In this document: positions 52,617-62,218 of the stretch, piece after piece
How the letters are laid out: each line of letters begins with the position of its first letter
How positions within the stretch are numbered: the first letter of the stretch is position 1
Assembly: GCA_018648445.1 (NCBI GenBank)
Contig: JABGRG010000009.1
Location: 1 to 64,000 of the forward strand
Length of the DNA stretch: 64,000 bases
Direction: 5' to 3'
Origin: Rhodospirillales bacterium
GTDB lineage: Bacteria; Pseudomonadota; Alphaproteobacteria; Rhodospirillales_A; JACZKS01
Program-made: the position numbers and the translations under genes
Notes under the pieces: generated by a model
Told to the model about the DNA's origin: nothing
Databases searched by the model: none
The model's input: the letters and a program-made list of their open reading frames with translations, nothing else

Positions 52617-54437
52617 ATGGGAAGCCAAATGAAAATCAAAAACGTGCGAGATTGGTACGTATATTTGGGTATCGGCGGGCTTGCCCTGGGCGCGCTCATT
52701 CTCATGGCGTGGATGATGATTGATGGAACCGGGCATGATTTTTCATATTTTTTGCCGAAAATGCTGGATGCCCACCTGTATTTCAAACAAAACGGGCTTG
52801 CCCTTCAGGAGTATACGGCATCCTACTGCGCCGGCGTTTTTGTCTTCGCCAACCCGCAATCTTCGTCTTTTTCCCTGCCCCAGTTTTTCCTGTTTTTGAC
52901 CGATCCCGTGGACGCCGTGCGCCTGACGTTCGTGTTTGCATCCGTTGTCGGCGGCTCAGGCATTTTTCTTTGCGCAAGACGGTTTGATTTGCCCGCCGCC
53001 GCCGCATTACTGGGCGCCGTTATTTACATGTTCAGCGGCTTCGCGATTGTCAGGCTGACGGTCGGGCACCTGGTTCACTATAATTTGCTGTTCGCCCCCC
53101 TGATCGCCTGGACGATCATGCAGGCGATCCATCTGCATTCGCAGAAACAATACGTTTATTGGGCGGCGCTGCTGAGTGCGGCGGCGCTTTTGACTTCTTA
53201 CACGATCTACGCAGGCGTCGGCGTTCTGCTGCCGCAATTCCTTGCGATCATTGGCTTTCTGACAATCCTGTTCTGCATACGCCAGCGAAGCACTATCGCG
53301 GGCTTCCTTTCCATCGCCATTTCCGTCGGGGGCGCCTTGCTGCTGTCAGCGCCGAAAATCGAGGCCGCTCTGGCGCTGCTTGGCAATTTTCCACGCGATC
53401 AGTACACGCTGCCCGGCTTCGGCCCCATTGACCTGCTTGGCTATCTTGCCCAGGCCGTTTTTTACGTGCCGTCCGCAGGCGCGTTAAACGCCAGCCTGCA
53501 AAACAAAACCTTTCTCATGGGATGGCATGAGTACTACGTCGGGCTAACGCCCTTTGTCGTTCTTTTGGTGCTTTCCCTGCTATTCAAGCCTTCCGTCAGA
53601 GAGCGAATTACGTCGGCAATCACCACCTATCGATGGGCCGCCATTTTCGTCGTCGCCTACCTTGTCTTGCCCGCCGCCTTTAATTTGCACACGCCCGGCT
53701 GGAGCCATTTCCTCAAAAGCCTGCCGGTCCTCGGCCAGTCCAGCAACATGTTGCGCTGGGCGGTTTTGTACATTCCTTTGTTCGCGCTTTTCGCCGCCCT
53801 GCTTTGGAAATACGCGTCGGTCGGTCGAGGTGTCGGCGCCGTCGTTATTTCTTCGCTGATCCTCGCCATGACGCTTTTTCAGGTATCGGTCGTTCCCAGG
53901 GAACTGAAACCGGAACTCACCTACGATGCTTCCCAAATGGTCGCCGCCTGGACGGCCATCGAGAAGAAGAACGCTCCTATTCCGCCCGTTGGCGCGGTCG
54001 GCCTGTTCATCAAGAAGCGATCCGACGGACGAGCCATTGCCCAACATGCCCCGCGCATGGACCATTCCTTCCTCAGGGGCGTCTCGAACGCCCTTTGCTA
54101 TGAGCCCATCTTCGGATACCGGCTGGAAAAATTCCCCTTCGGCAGGCTGCGTCCGGGCCGGGTTCTGCGGGTCGACCGGGACGGCGCTTTCAATTTCAAA
54201 AACCCGGCCTGTTACGTTTACCCCGAGGAAAACGGCTGCCTGCCCGGAGACCACTTCCGCGCCGACCAAGAACGGCTGTTGAGCGACTTCACCTCCAACA
54301 TGCCCGTTTCCTTCATGGCTTCGGTGAACCGCCGGATGGCGGACAAAGCCGCACTCGCCGCCTTAATCTTAAGCATTCTGGCGCTGTCCGGTGGCTTGCT
54401 GGCGGCTTTCAGGTTGTATAAGCTCAAGCGAATTTAG
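52617..54437 (+). CDS. Polytopic membrane protein, GT-C-like
   Basis: 606 residues, not firmly recognised. About 10-12 hydrophobic segments from residue 12 to 410, then a soluble stretch (about 425-560) and a final C-terminal helix. The layout, with a polar first loop after helix 1 (DFSYFLPKMLDAHLYFKQNG), resembles GT-C glycosyltransferases and related lipid-linked sugar enzymes. The adjacent GtrB-type gene, 13 bp downstream, supports a role in adding a sugar in the periplasm. ATG 52629 with GGGAAG 4 bp upstream is an alternative start. Confidence 0.7.
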   Translation: MGSQMKIKNVRDWYVYLGIGGLALGALILMAWMMIDGTGHDFSYFLPKMLDAHLYFKQNGLALQEYTASYCAGVFVFANPQSSSFSLPQFFLFLTDPVDAVRLTFVFASVVGGSGIFLCARRFDLPAAAALLGAVIYMFSGFAIVRLTVGHLVHYNLLFAPLIAWTIMQAIHLHSQKQYVYWAALLSAAALLTSYTIYAGVGVLLPQFLAIIGFLTILFCIRQRSTIAGFLSIAISVGGALLLSAPKIEAALALLGNFPRDQYTLPGFGPIDLLGYLAQAVFYVPSAGALNASLQNKTFLMGWHEYYVGLTPFVVLLVLSLLFKPSVRERITSAITTYRWAAIFVVAYLVLPAAFNLHTPGWSHFLKSLPVLGQSSNMLRWAVLYIPLFALFAALLWKYASVGRGVGAVVISSLILAMTLFQVSVVPRELKPELTYDASQMVAAWTAIEKKNAPIPPVGAVGLFIKKRSDGRAIAQHAPRMDHSFLRGVSNALCYEPIFGYRLEKFPFGRLRPGRVLRVDRDGAFNFKNPACYVYPEENGCLPGDHFRADQERLLSDFTSNMPVSFMASVNRRMADKAALAALILSILALSGGLLAAFRLYKLKRI

Positions 54438-54450
54438 GGGGGAAGGAAGC

Positions 54451-55404
54451 ATGGCAAAATCCGTCACGATTTCCATCGTCATTCCCATGCGCAACGAGCG
54501 CGACCTTTTGAAGCCCTTGTTCCAACGCCTGCTGCCGGTGCTGGAAGGATTGAACGAGACCTTCGAGGTTGTTTGCGTCAACGACGGCAGCACCGACGAC
54601 ACGCTTGAGCGCCTGCAAAAGCGCAACGCCAAACTTCCCGCATTGCGCATCGTCGATTTGTCGCGCGGGTTCGGCAAGGAGGCCGCCCTTACCGCAGGTA
54701 TCGACCACGCGCGCGGCCAGGCCGTCGTCGTCATGGACGCCGACCTTCAGGACCCGCCGGAACTGATCACCGATTTCGTCGCCAAGTGGCGCGAGGGCTG
54801 GCAGGTGGTTTATGGCGCGCGGCGTTCGCGGGCCGAGGACGGCTGGCTCAAGCGAACCACGGCGAAAGTCTTCTACGCGGTCTTCAACCGTCTCAGCCAA
54901 ACCCCCATCCCCCCCGACGCCGGGGATTACCGGCTCATGGACCGCGTCGTGGTGGACGCGCTCAAACGATTGGGCGAACACGCGCGTTTCATGAAAGGCC
55001 TGTTTGCCTGGGTGGGCTTCAAACATACGTCGGTGCCGTTCGACCGCCCCCAGCGCAAGGCGGGTGAAAGCCAATGGCCTTTTTTGCGCCTGCTGCGCTT
55101 CGCCTTCGACGGCATTTTTTCGTTCAGCACCATCCCCTTGCGCCTCTGGATCTGGCTGGGCGCGGCAAGTGCGACACTCTCGCTCCTCTACGCAGCATGG
55201 CTGATCGTCCGCACATGGGTCTTCGGCGTCGACGTGCCGGGCTACGCCTCCATCATGGTGGCGGTCCTGTTCTTCGGCGGCGTACAGCTTATCTCGACGG
55301 GCGTCCTCGGCGAATACATCGGCCGCATCTTCACCGAGTCCAAAAACCGCCCGCTCTATGTGGTCAACAAAACCGTTGGTTTTGACGACGAGCGTTCGTC
55401 CTAG
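54451..55404 (+). CDS. Polyprenyl-phosphate glycosyltransferase, GtrB/DPM1 type
   Basis: 317 residues. GT2 catalytic domain (about 1-220): SIVIPMRNER, VNDGSTDDT, VVMDADLQDPPE (DXD region) and the DYRLMDR block. Two C-terminal membrane helices (about 235-260 and 270-292) and the LGEYIGRIFTESKNRPLYVV ending are typical of GtrB. It would charge polyprenyl phosphate with a sugar for use by a membrane enzyme, plausibly the preceding gene product. Start ATG 54451 has GGGGGGAAGGAAG upstream. Confidence 0.9.
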   Translation: MAKSVTISIVIPMRNERDLLKPLFQRLLPVLEGLNETFEVVCVNDGSTDDTLERLQKRNAKLPALRIVDLSRGFGKEAALTAGIDHARGQAVVVMDADLQDPPELITDFVAKWREGWQVVYGARRSRAEDGWLKRTTAKVFYAVFNRLSQTPIPPDAGDYRLMDRVVVDALKRLGEHARFMKGLFAWVGFKHTSVPFDRPQRKAGESQWPFLRLLRFAFDGIFSFSTIPLRLWIWLGAASATLSLLYAAWLIVRTWVFGVDVPGYASIMVAVLFFGGVQLISTGVLGEYIGRIFTESKNRPLYVVNKTVGFDDERSS

Positions 55405-55507
55405 CCCCCAGCCGCCACGCCACACGCCCCTCCGGGAGCCTGGGTGGGATAGGCGCGGAGGTTGGGGCTGCTGGGTGGCCTTGGTTGCTTGGAAGATCGC
55501 GGGTTGT

Positions 55508-56779
55508 CTACTCGATCAGGATAATCCGGAAGTCGTTGACGTTGGTCAGGGTGGGGCCGGTCATCACCAGGTCGCCGATGCCCGCAAAATACGTGTAGGC
55601 GTCGTTGTTGTCGAGGTGATCGAGCGGCTTCAAGCCTTTGGCGCGGGCGCGTTCCAGGGTGTCGGGCGTAATCAGCGCTCCGGCGTTGTCTTCCATGCCG
55701 TCGATGCCGTCGGTGTCGCACGAAAGGGCGGAGACGCCTTCGAGGCCCTGCAGGTCGAAGGCCAGCGAGAGCAGGAATTCGGCGTTGCGCCCGCCCCGCC
55801 CCTTGCCCTTGACCGTCACGGTCGTTTCGCCGCCCGACAGGATGGCGACGGGTGTGGGCCACGGGTTGCCGTTGGCTTTGACGTGGCGCGCGATGCCGCC
55901 GAACACCTTGGCCGCTTCGCTGGCTTCGCCGGTAATGCTGTCGCCCAGCACGGCGGCGTTGATGCCCTGGGATTTCAGGTACGTTTCGGCGGCGCGAAGG
56001 CTATCCAGGCTGGTCGAGATGACGTTGTTTTCGACGCGGGCGAAAATGGGGTCGCCGGGCTTGGGCGTCTCGCCGATGTCACCTGCGAGGCCGCTTTCCA
56101 GATGCTTGCGCGGGGCCTCCGCAAGGTCCACCTCGTAGCGCGCGGCAATAGCCAGCGCGTCGGCATAGGTGCTGGGATCGGGAGCGCAGGGGCCGGAGCC
56201 GATATGGGTCGGGTCGTCGCCGGTGACGTCCGAAATGATCAGGGCTTTGATGCGCGCCTTGCACACCGCCGCCAGCCTTCCGCCCTGGCTGGCCGACAGG
56301 TGTTTGCGCACCACGTTCATTTCCTGGATGTTGGCGCCGCATTTGAGAAGCGACTTGTTGACCGCCTGCAGGTCATCGGGCGTCAGGCCGGGCGCGGGCA
56401 GGGTCATCAGGGCCGAGCCGCCGCCGCTCATGAGGCACAGCAGAAGGTCATCGGGGTCAAGCTCGCCCGCTTCGGCCAGAATGCGCCGGGCAGACGCCTC
56501 GCCCGCTTCGTCAGGGACCGGGTGCCCGGCTTCGACCACGTCGATGCGCTTCGTTTCGACGCTGTGCTGGTAGCGGGTGATGACAACGCCGGACAACGGC
56601 TTGTCGGCGGGCCAGGCATCCTCGACGGCACGCGCCATGGCGCCGCCCGCTTTGCCCGCACCAACCACCAGCGTGCGCCCCTTGGGCGGCTCGGGCAGGT
56701 GCTTGGGCACGATGGTGGCGGGATCAGCGGCAGCCAGCGCGGCCTTGAACGAAGCGACGAGAAGGTCTTTGGAATTCAT
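55508..56779 (-). CDS. Glycerate 2-kinase (DUF4147/MOFRL)
   Basis: 423 residues. Phosphorylates D-glycerate to 2-phosphoglycerate. The N-terminal DUF4147 domain has VVGAGKAGGAMARAVE and LMSGGGSALM; the C-terminal MOFRL domain has ILSGGETTVTVKGKGRGGRN and SCDTDGIDG. Start ATG 56779 follows GGGGGAC. Commonly named gckA or ttuD in alphaproteobacteria. It lies tail-to-tail with the GtrB gene and just downstream of tRNA-Gly on the same strand. Confidence 0.9.
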   Translation of the reverse strand: MNSKDLLVASFKAALAAADPATIVPKHLPEPPKGRTLVVGAGKAGGAMARAVEDAWPADKPLSGVVITRYQHSVETKRIDVVEAGHPVPDEAGEASARRILAEAGELDPDDLLLCLMSGGGSALMTLPAPGLTPDDLQAVNKSLLKCGANIQEMNVVRKHLSASQGGRLAAVCKARIKALIISDVTGDDPTHIGSGPCAPDPSTYADALAIAARYEVDLAEAPRKHLESGLAGDIGETPKPGDPIFARVENNVISTSLDSLRAAETYLKSQGINAAVLGDSITGEASEAAKVFGGIARHVKANGNPWPTPVAILSGGETTVTVKGKGRGGRNAEFLLSLAFDLQGLEGVSALSCDTDGIDGMEDNAGALITPDTLERARAKGLKPLDHLDNNDAYTYFAGIGDLVMTGPTLTNVNDFRIILIE

Positions 56780-56817
56780 GCTTGGTCCCCCGAGGAAAAG
56801 CACCTGACGAAAAGGGC

Positions 56818-56891
56818 TGGAGCGGGTGAGGGGAATCGAACCCCCGTATGCAGCTTGGGAAGCTGCTGTTCTACCATTGAACTACACCCGC
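56818..56891 (-). tRNA. tRNA-Gly (CCC)
   Basis: Minus-strand cloverleaf: acceptor GCGGGTG/CACCCGC, anticodon stem GCAGC/GCTGC with loop TTCCCAA giving anticodon CCC, T-arm CGGGGGTTCGATTCCCC (one G excess outside the stem). Discriminator T at 56821 and CCA encoded at 56820-56818. Confidence 0.95.
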
Positions 56892-57063
56892 ACGCCTGCG
56901 CCTGAGAGCCAATTGTATAGGGGATCGGCCCAAGGCGCGCAACCCTTGGCCAACCCTAGTGACACCCCCGGGGGCAACCACACGAAAATTTCATTTGCGC
57001 TGGCCGGACGGCTGCGTAAATAAAGGGGCAGGGGAAAATTCAAGAGAGGATCATTCGTCACCC

Positions 57064-58023
57064 ATGGCGACCGCAGACCTGCTTCAACAACCGATCATAG
57101 ACCCGCGCAAGTTCCGCGACCCCGACGTGACCGCCAACGGCGAGGAACGCGCCGTGGTCGCGCTGACACGGCTGCGCACTCTGTGGTTCAACACCGGCAG
57201 TCTGTGCAACATCACGTGCCGCAACTGCTATATGGATTCCAACCCTAAAAACGATGCGCTGGCCTATATCAGCGAAGACGACGTGCGGCCGTATCTCGAC
57301 GAGATCGTCCTCACGCAAGCCCCGGTCGAGGAAATTGCCTTCACCGGCGGCGAGCCCTTCATGAATTCCCGCCTGCCGCAAATATTGGAACTGTGCATGG
57401 AGCGCGGTTTTCGCACGCTGGTTCTGTCCAACGCCATGAAGCCCATGTTCCACAAGCGCGCCCAGTTGGCGGGTTTGCGGGAAAGGTTCGGCGATGCCTT
57501 GACGATCCGCGTTTCCATGGATCATTTCGACCCGGCCAAGCACGAAGCGGTGCGTGGCCCGGGAACCTGGGCGCCCATGCTGGACGGCCTGAAATGGCTG
57601 GCCGCAAACGGGTTCAAAATCGCGCTCGCCGGGCGGACCTGCTGGAGCGAGAGCGAGGATGCGGCTCGCCAGGGCTATGCCCGCGTTTTCGCCGAACACG
57701 CCATTCCCGTTGATGCAGCCGACCCAGCCGTCTTGGTGCTGTTTCCCGAAATGGACGCCTCCGTCGATGTTCCCGAAATCACCGTCAAATGCTGGGACAT
57801 TCTGGGGGTCGCACCCGAAACCATGATGTGCGCCACGTCGCGCATGGTGGTCAAACGCAAAGGCGAGCCGCGCCCGGTGGTCGTGCCGTGTACGCTTCTT
57901 CCCTATGACGCCGAGTTTGAAATGGGCGAGACGTTGACGGATTCCGGCAAGGTGGTAAAGCTGAACCATCCCCACTGCGCGCGCTTCTGCGTTCTGGGCG
58001 GGGCGTCTTGCAGCGCTGAATAG
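57064..58023 (+). CDS. Radical SAM protein
   Basis: 319 residues. Radical SAM motif Cys48-Cys52-Cys55 (CNITCRNCYMDSNPKND) and FTGGEPFMN. Additional cysteines at the C-terminus (HCARFCVLGGASC) could hold a second cluster, but the spacing is not that of a SPASM domain. The family is found as a single gene in many alphaproteobacteria, function unknown. ATG 57064 has only a distant GAGAGGA. It stands alone between tRNA-Gly (divergent) and the OmpA gene. Confidence 0.83.
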   Translation: MATADLLQQPIIDPRKFRDPDVTANGEERAVVALTRLRTLWFNTGSLCNITCRNCYMDSNPKNDALAYISEDDVRPYLDEIVLTQAPVEEIAFTGGEPFMNSRLPQILELCMERGFRTLVLSNAMKPMFHKRAQLAGLRERFGDALTIRVSMDHFDPAKHEAVRGPGTWAPMLDGLKWLAANGFKIALAGRTCWSESEDAARQGYARVFAEHAIPVDAADPAVLVLFPEMDASVDVPEITVKCWDILGVAPETMMCATSRMVVKRKGEPRPVVVPCTLLPYDAEFEMGETLTDSGKVVKLNHPHCARFCVLGGASCSAE

Positions 58024-58145
58024 GCGCTCCCTTTCGCGCCCTCAAATTACCCTCAGTTTGCCTCATTCCCGCCTTATGGCGGCACACGGCAGCCACAGTC
58101 GGCCGCTAGATTTCTCCTGACATTGATAACAGGGGATGCCCCGCC

Positions 58146-59060
58146 ATGCGTATTTTGATCCTTGGAACATTTCTTCTGGCCGAAGCCGCCGCGGCCGTTT
58201 TCCTGACCGGTTGTGGCGCCGGTTTCGACTACAAGGCCCTGCGCGCCATGCAAACCGAGGGCGACGGCTTCGAAACCGCCCTGGCCCGCGGCTACAAGGA
58301 ATTCGCCCTGTTTGAAAGCAACGAAATGCGCGATTGGCCCGACGCCGCCCATTTCGGTGAAAAGGCGATAGCTGCCGCCAATGGCGCAAAGGTCGGGCCC
58401 GAACCTCTCAAGCAATGGTCGCTGCCCCGTGAACGCATCGGCGAGATGACGGCGGCTCGCGCCCGCCTGACCAAGGCCCTTGATCAAGGCGCGGGGCATC
58501 AGTGGCCGGAAACGGCAGCTCTGGCGCAAATCCAGTTCGATTGCTGGGTCGAGCAACAGGAAGAAAACTGGCAGACCGAACACATTGCTCAATGCCGCGA
58601 CGGCTATTTCGCCGCCATGGATGAAATCGACCGGGCTATCGCGGTCTCCAGGGCGAATTCCGGCAGTACGGCAATTCCCGCCGTGGCCGTAAAGGGTGAC
58701 GCCGCCGTCGATCAGCCAAAGTCCTTCACCATTCATTTCGACTTTGACAGCGCGGACCTGAAATTCGACGCGACCGAAGCCCTCAACGCAATCGCCGAAA
58801 CCGCCGATCTTGGAAAAGACGTTCGCGTCGTCATCAGCGGGCACACCGATCTGGCCGGTCCCGATCCCTTCAACGACCGCCTCTCGCGCCGCCGGGCCGA
58901 GGCCGTAAGCGGTGCGCTGGTGGCACGCGGGATTTCATCCGATCACATTTCGGTGACGGCGCACGGCGAGCGTCGCCCCAGGATCACGACCCCCAACGGC
59001 GTACGCGAGGCACGCAACCGCCGGGTCGAAATTACCGTAGGCCCCGCTCCCGCACTTTAG
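58146..59060 (+). CDS. OmpA-family lipoprotein
   Basis: 304 residues. Lipoprotein signal ending FLTGC (Cys23). A helical, Ala/Glu-rich middle region (about 30-190) is followed by the OmpA C-terminal domain that binds peptidoglycan diaminopimelate: FDFDSADLKFDA, VVISGHTDLAGPDPFNDRLSRRRA and ITTPNGVREARNRRVEI. Anchors the outer membrane to the cell wall. A strong terminator follows. Confidence 0.9.
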   Translation: MRILILGTFLLAEAAAAVFLTGCGAGFDYKALRAMQTEGDGFETALARGYKEFALFESNEMRDWPDAAHFGEKAIAAANGAKVGPEPLKQWSLPRERIGEMTAARARLTKALDQGAGHQWPETAALAQIQFDCWVEQQEENWQTEHIAQCRDGYFAAMDEIDRAIAVSRANSGSTAIPAVAVKGDAAVDQPKSFTIHFDFDSADLKFDATEALNAIAETADLGKDVRVVISGHTDLAGPDPFNDRLSRRRAEAVSGALVARGISSDHISVTAHGERRPRITTPNGVREARNRRVEITVGPAPAL

Positions 59061-59101
59061 AACCATCATTCTCCTCCCTGCCCAACCCCACTCCGCACCT
59101 A

Positions 59102-59142
59102 GGGCGAGAACGGTTTCAAAACCGATCTCGCCCGCTTTTTTT
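59102..59142 (+). terminator. Rho-independent terminator after the OmpA gene
   Basis: Long stem (GGGCGAGA / TCTCGCCC plus inner CGGTT / AACCG) with a short loop, followed by GC and seven T. It ends transcription of the OmpA lipoprotein gene 40 bp after its stop. Confidence 0.9.
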
Positions 59143-59219
59143 CATCGACGGCTCGGGACCGCTGGAAACGCGCCCCGCCAATCCCACATATAAGGCGATT
59201 CAAGTTTGGAGGTGCGGTC

Positions 59220-59612
59220 ATGTACGAACAGACGACGCAAGGAATATGCGTATCGGTGCAGCCGTCGTTTATGGAAACCCATTCGGCGCCGGAGGACGGA
59301 CGCTTCGTGTGGGCATACAGCATTCGCATTGAAAACAAGGGGCGCCAAACCGTGCGCCTGATGACGCGCCATTGGGAGATCACCGATGCCCGCGGCGAAA
59401 CTCACGAAGTAGACGGCGACGGCGTCATTGGCGAGCAACCCGTCATCGATCCCGGCAACAGCTTCGAATACACATCGGGCGCGCCGTTGGCGACGCCTTC
59501 GGGCTTCATGGTCGGGTCCTATCGCATGGAAACCGATACCGGCGAGTCCATTGACGTGGCCATTCCCGCCTTTTCGCTGGATAGCCCGTATCTCAACACG
59601 CCGATCCACTGA
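59220..59612 (+). CDS. apaG: ApaG domain protein
   Basis: 130 residues, the usual length. Fibronectin-like beta sandwich: GICVSVQPSFMETHS, FVWAYSIRIENKG, LMTRHWEITDARG, the EVDGDGVIGEQPVIDPGNSF block and YTSGAPLATPSGFMVGSY are all conserved. ApaG is a small cytoplasmic protein linked to Co2+/Mg2+ tolerance; the domain also occurs in F-box proteins. GGAGG lies upstream of the ATG. Confidence 0.95.
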   Translation: MYEQTTQGICVSVQPSFMETHSAPEDGRFVWAYSIRIENKGRQTVRLMTRHWEITDARGETHEVDGDGVIGEQPVIDPGNSFEYTSGAPLATPSGFMVGSYRMETDTGESIDVAIPAFSLDSPYLNTPIH

Positions 59613-59687
59613 TATCCCCGGCAACGAAATTAGGTTATGTATTAATCAGGCGCTTCGGCGCGTCAAATCAAGGAAGTGGAATTACCC

Positions 59688-60335
59688 GTGGACACATCGA
59701 AACCACTCAGTCTGGTCGCCGACGAAGATCGTCTGGCGAACGAAAAACCCAGCCGAGAAGAGGCTGAAAAGGCCGTGCGCACGCTTATTCGCTGGGCCGG
59801 GGACAACCCCAACCGCGAGGGACTTCTGGACACGCCATCACGCGTCGTCACCGCCTATGAGGAATGGTTCGCGGGCTACGACGCGGATCCCATTGAAATT
59901 CTAAAGCGCACCTTCGAGGAAACCGACGGATACGACGATATGGTCCTGCTCAAGGACATTCGTTTTGAATCCCATTGCGAACACCATATCGCGGCGATTA
60001 TTGGCAAGGCGCACATTGCCTATATTCCGGACCACCGGGTGGTCGGCATCAGCAAGTTGGCGCGACTCATTGAGGTTTATGCGAAGCGCCTCCAAATCCA
60101 GGAAAAGATGACCGCCCAGATCGCCAACGCGATCAACGATATCCTCCAGCCCAAAGGCGTCGCCGTGGTCATCGAGGCGGCACACCAATGCATGACGACA
60201 CGCGGCGTCCGGAAATCGGGCGTGTCAATGGTGACCAGCCGCATGTTGGGGGACTTCCGCGACAATCCAGCGACCCGGCGTGAATTCCTGGCCATGATCG
60301 GTTCCCCGGCATCCGGCGACGTTTCGTTCGTCTGA
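59688..60335 (+). CDS. folE: GTP cyclohydrolase I
   Basis: 215 residues from GTG 59688; GTG 59676 would add four residues but sits directly on the AAGGAA. FolE converts GTP to 7,8-dihydroneopterin triphosphate, the first step of folate synthesis. Zinc ligands in ESHCEHHI and HQCMTTRG, and the substrate block [25 protein letters not shown] are intact, so this is the zinc-dependent FolE1 type. The apaG gene lies 75 bp upstream on the same strand. Confidence 0.95.
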   Translation: MDTSKPLSLVADEDRLANEKPSREEAEKAVRTLIRWAGDNPNREGLLDTPSRVVTAYEEWFAGYDADPIEILKRTFEETDGYDDMVLLKDIRFESHCEHHIAAIIGKAHIAYIPDHRVVGISKLARLIEVYAKRLQIQEKMTAQIANAINDILQPKGVAVVIEAAHQCMTTRGVRKSGVSMVTSRMLGDFRDNPATRREFLAMIGSPASGDVSFV

Positions 60336-60450
60336 GGAAAAAAACCCGTCGGCGTCACCGGTGTATTGGTGCGCCCCCTTGACCGCGAGCGATCAACCCG
60401 CTTAAGTGTGCCGCGCTCTGAATTTCGAGGGAGTCGGGAAACCCCGCCAG

Positions 60451-61902
60451 ATGATCGATTTCCGGCCCGTGCTGTTTATTGTCGGAATGCTGCTGTCCGT
60501 GCTGGCCATTGCCATGTGCATTCCGGCGGTCGTTGACCTGTCGGTCGGCAGTCCCGATTGGCAGGTATTTGGGACTTCCGCGGGGTTGACGCTTTTCGTC
60601 GGCGTCGCCCTGGTGCTGACCAACCGGACATCCGACATTCGTATTTCGCCGCGCCAAGCCTTCGCCATGACGACCCTTAGCTGGATCGTACTGACGATTT
60701 TTGCCGCCTTGCCGCTGAAGTTCTCGGAATTGAACCTGAGCTATACCGACGCCTTTTTCGAGGCCATGTCGGGGATCACGACAACCGGTTCGACCATAAT
60801 CGTCGGGCTTGATCATGCGCCGCCGGGCCTTTTGTTGTGGCGCGCGATGTTGCAATGGCTGGGCGGCATCGGAATCGTCGTCATGGCGATTGTCGTTTTG
60901 CCGTGGTTGCGGGTCGGCGGAATGCAATTGTTCCGCATGGATACGTCTTCCGACACGTCGGAAAAGGCCCTGCCGCGTGCAGGCCAGATCGCGGTCGCCA
61001 CGGCGCTTATTTATCTTGGTCTGTCCGTGGCTTGGGCCGTCATGTACTGGGCCGCCGGAATGAGCCCCTTCGAGGCGATCTCCCATACCATGACCACCAT
61101 CGCGACCGGAGGTTTTTCGACCTCGGACGGCTCCGTCGGACATTTCGACAGCGCCACCATCGACGCCATCGCGACGGTCGGAATGTTGGTCGGCGGACTT
61201 CCCTTCGTCCTTTATCTGCGCACCGTACAGGGGCACAAGTCAGCACTTTTCGTCGACACGCAGGTCCGAATTTTTCTGGCACTAGTGGTTATTCTTACCC
61301 TTATTGGCACCGGATTTTTGTGGCTGGAAAACGGCTTGGAGCCGCTGACGGCGTTGAGGTACGCTTCCTTCAATCTGGTTTCCATTGTTACCGGCACCGG
61401 GTACGCGACGGATGACTATTACCGCTGGGGACCGTTCGCCGTTCCGCTGTTCTTCATGATAATGTTCATCGGTGGTTGCGCGGGTTCGACAACCTGCGGA
61501 ATCAAGATTTTCCGATTTCAGGTGCTGTATGCGTCGGCGCGAACCCAGTTACGGCGGCTATTCCAGCCGCACGGCGTATTCATCCCATACTATAACCGCC
61601 GCCCCATCCCGAACGACGTCATCGATTCGGTGCTAAGTTTCTTCTACATCTTCATCCTGTGTTTCGGATTGCTGGCCATCGGGCTGGGCATGTTGGGGCT
61701 GGATTTCCTCACAGCCATTTCTGGCGCGGCCACGGCGATTTGCAACGTCGGCCCGGCCCTGGGCGACATCATCGGTCCCGCTGGCAATTTCTCGACCCTT
61801 CCCGACGCCGCCAAATGGATGTTGGCCGCCGGGATGCTGTTGGGACGGCTCGAGTTGTTCACGGTAATCGTTCTGTTCAGCCGTTATTTCTGGCGAGGTT
61901 GA
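60451..61902 (+). CDS. trkH: Trk-type potassium uptake protein TrkH
   Basis: 483 residues, the standard length. Integral membrane K+ channel subunit with four M1-P-M2 repeats; selectivity-filter segments are visible as GITTTGSTI, TIATGGFSTSDGS, SIVTGTGYATDDY and CNVGPALGD. The regulatory partner TrkA is not in the window. ATG 60451 was chosen for length; the ribosome site is weak (GAGGGAG about 20 bp upstream). Confidence 0.93.
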   Translation: MIDFRPVLFIVGMLLSVLAIAMCIPAVVDLSVGSPDWQVFGTSAGLTLFVGVALVLTNRTSDIRISPRQAFAMTTLSWIVLTIFAALPLKFSELNLSYTDAFFEAMSGITTTGSTIIVGLDHAPPGLLLWRAMLQWLGGIGIVVMAIVVLPWLRVGGMQLFRMDTSSDTSEKALPRAGQIAVATALIYLGLSVAWAVMYWAAGMSPFEAISHTMTTIATGGFSTSDGSVGHFDSATIDAIATVGMLVGGLPFVLYLRTVQGHKSALFVDTQVRIFLALVVILTLIGTGFLWLENGLEPLTALRYASFNLVSIVTGTGYATDDYYRWGPFAVPLFFMIMFIGGCAGSTTCGIKIFRFQVLYASARTQLRRLFQPHGVFIPYYNRRPIPNDVIDSVLSFFYIFILCFGLLAIGLGMLGLDFLTAISGAATAICNVGPALGDIIGPAGNFSTLPDAAKWMLAAGMLLGRLELFTVIVLFSRYFWRG

Positions 61903-62006
61903 CGCTCACGACCCGCAAATTCATCCAGTCGAAATTTCTCCTAATACCCAGAATCTCTTTATTGATATATTTTTCTTTGTTGCTATTTTCTCCGTCAAGA
62001 AACCGC

Positions 62007-62024
62007 GCCGAGAAAGAACTCGGC
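62007..62024. other. Stem-loop in the trkH-SEL1 gap
   Basis: Perfect 6-bp stem GCCGAG / CTCGGC with loop AAAGAA, 105 bp after trkH. No T-run follows. The 316-bp gap 61903-62218 also holds an AT-rich stretch (61940-62000) and, at its right end, the inverted repeats and sigma-54-like promoter given separately. Confidence 0.4.
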
Positions 62025-62151
62025 TCACCATGCTTGGTCTCTGCGACCGTGCCGCTAGCGTCGTGGTGCGTTGAACGGCGCAAGAAGGTGTTTTGCGCGT
62101 TTTTGCATGAAATCTAAAGAGTGGCCCGATTAACCCGACAATCCGGGCAAT

Positions 62152-62167
62152 CGGCACGATATTTGCA
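62152..62167 (+). promoter_or_regulatory. Candidate sigma-54 (-24/-12) promoter of the SEL1 genes
   Basis: CGGCACGATATTTGCA matches the sigma-54 consensus TGGCACG-N4-TTGCA in all but the first base, with GG and GC exactly 10 bp apart. The start codon is 52 bp downstream. An inverted repeat of two nested arms (GATT/AATC and CCCG/CGGG, 62128-62152) lies just upstream, and a perfect hairpin (CCGTCGG-TTAG-CCGACGG, 62168-62185) spans the predicted start of transcription. Confidence 0.55.
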
Positions 62168-62218
62168 CCGTCGGTTAGCCGACGGCCGGTTTTCGGATTT
62201 TGCGGCACGGAGCGACTG

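Noticed and set aside
55358..56905. Plus-strand open frame of 515 codons crossing glycerate kinase and tRNA-Gly
   Set aside because: It reads through a tRNA gene and is antisense to a well-supported kinase.
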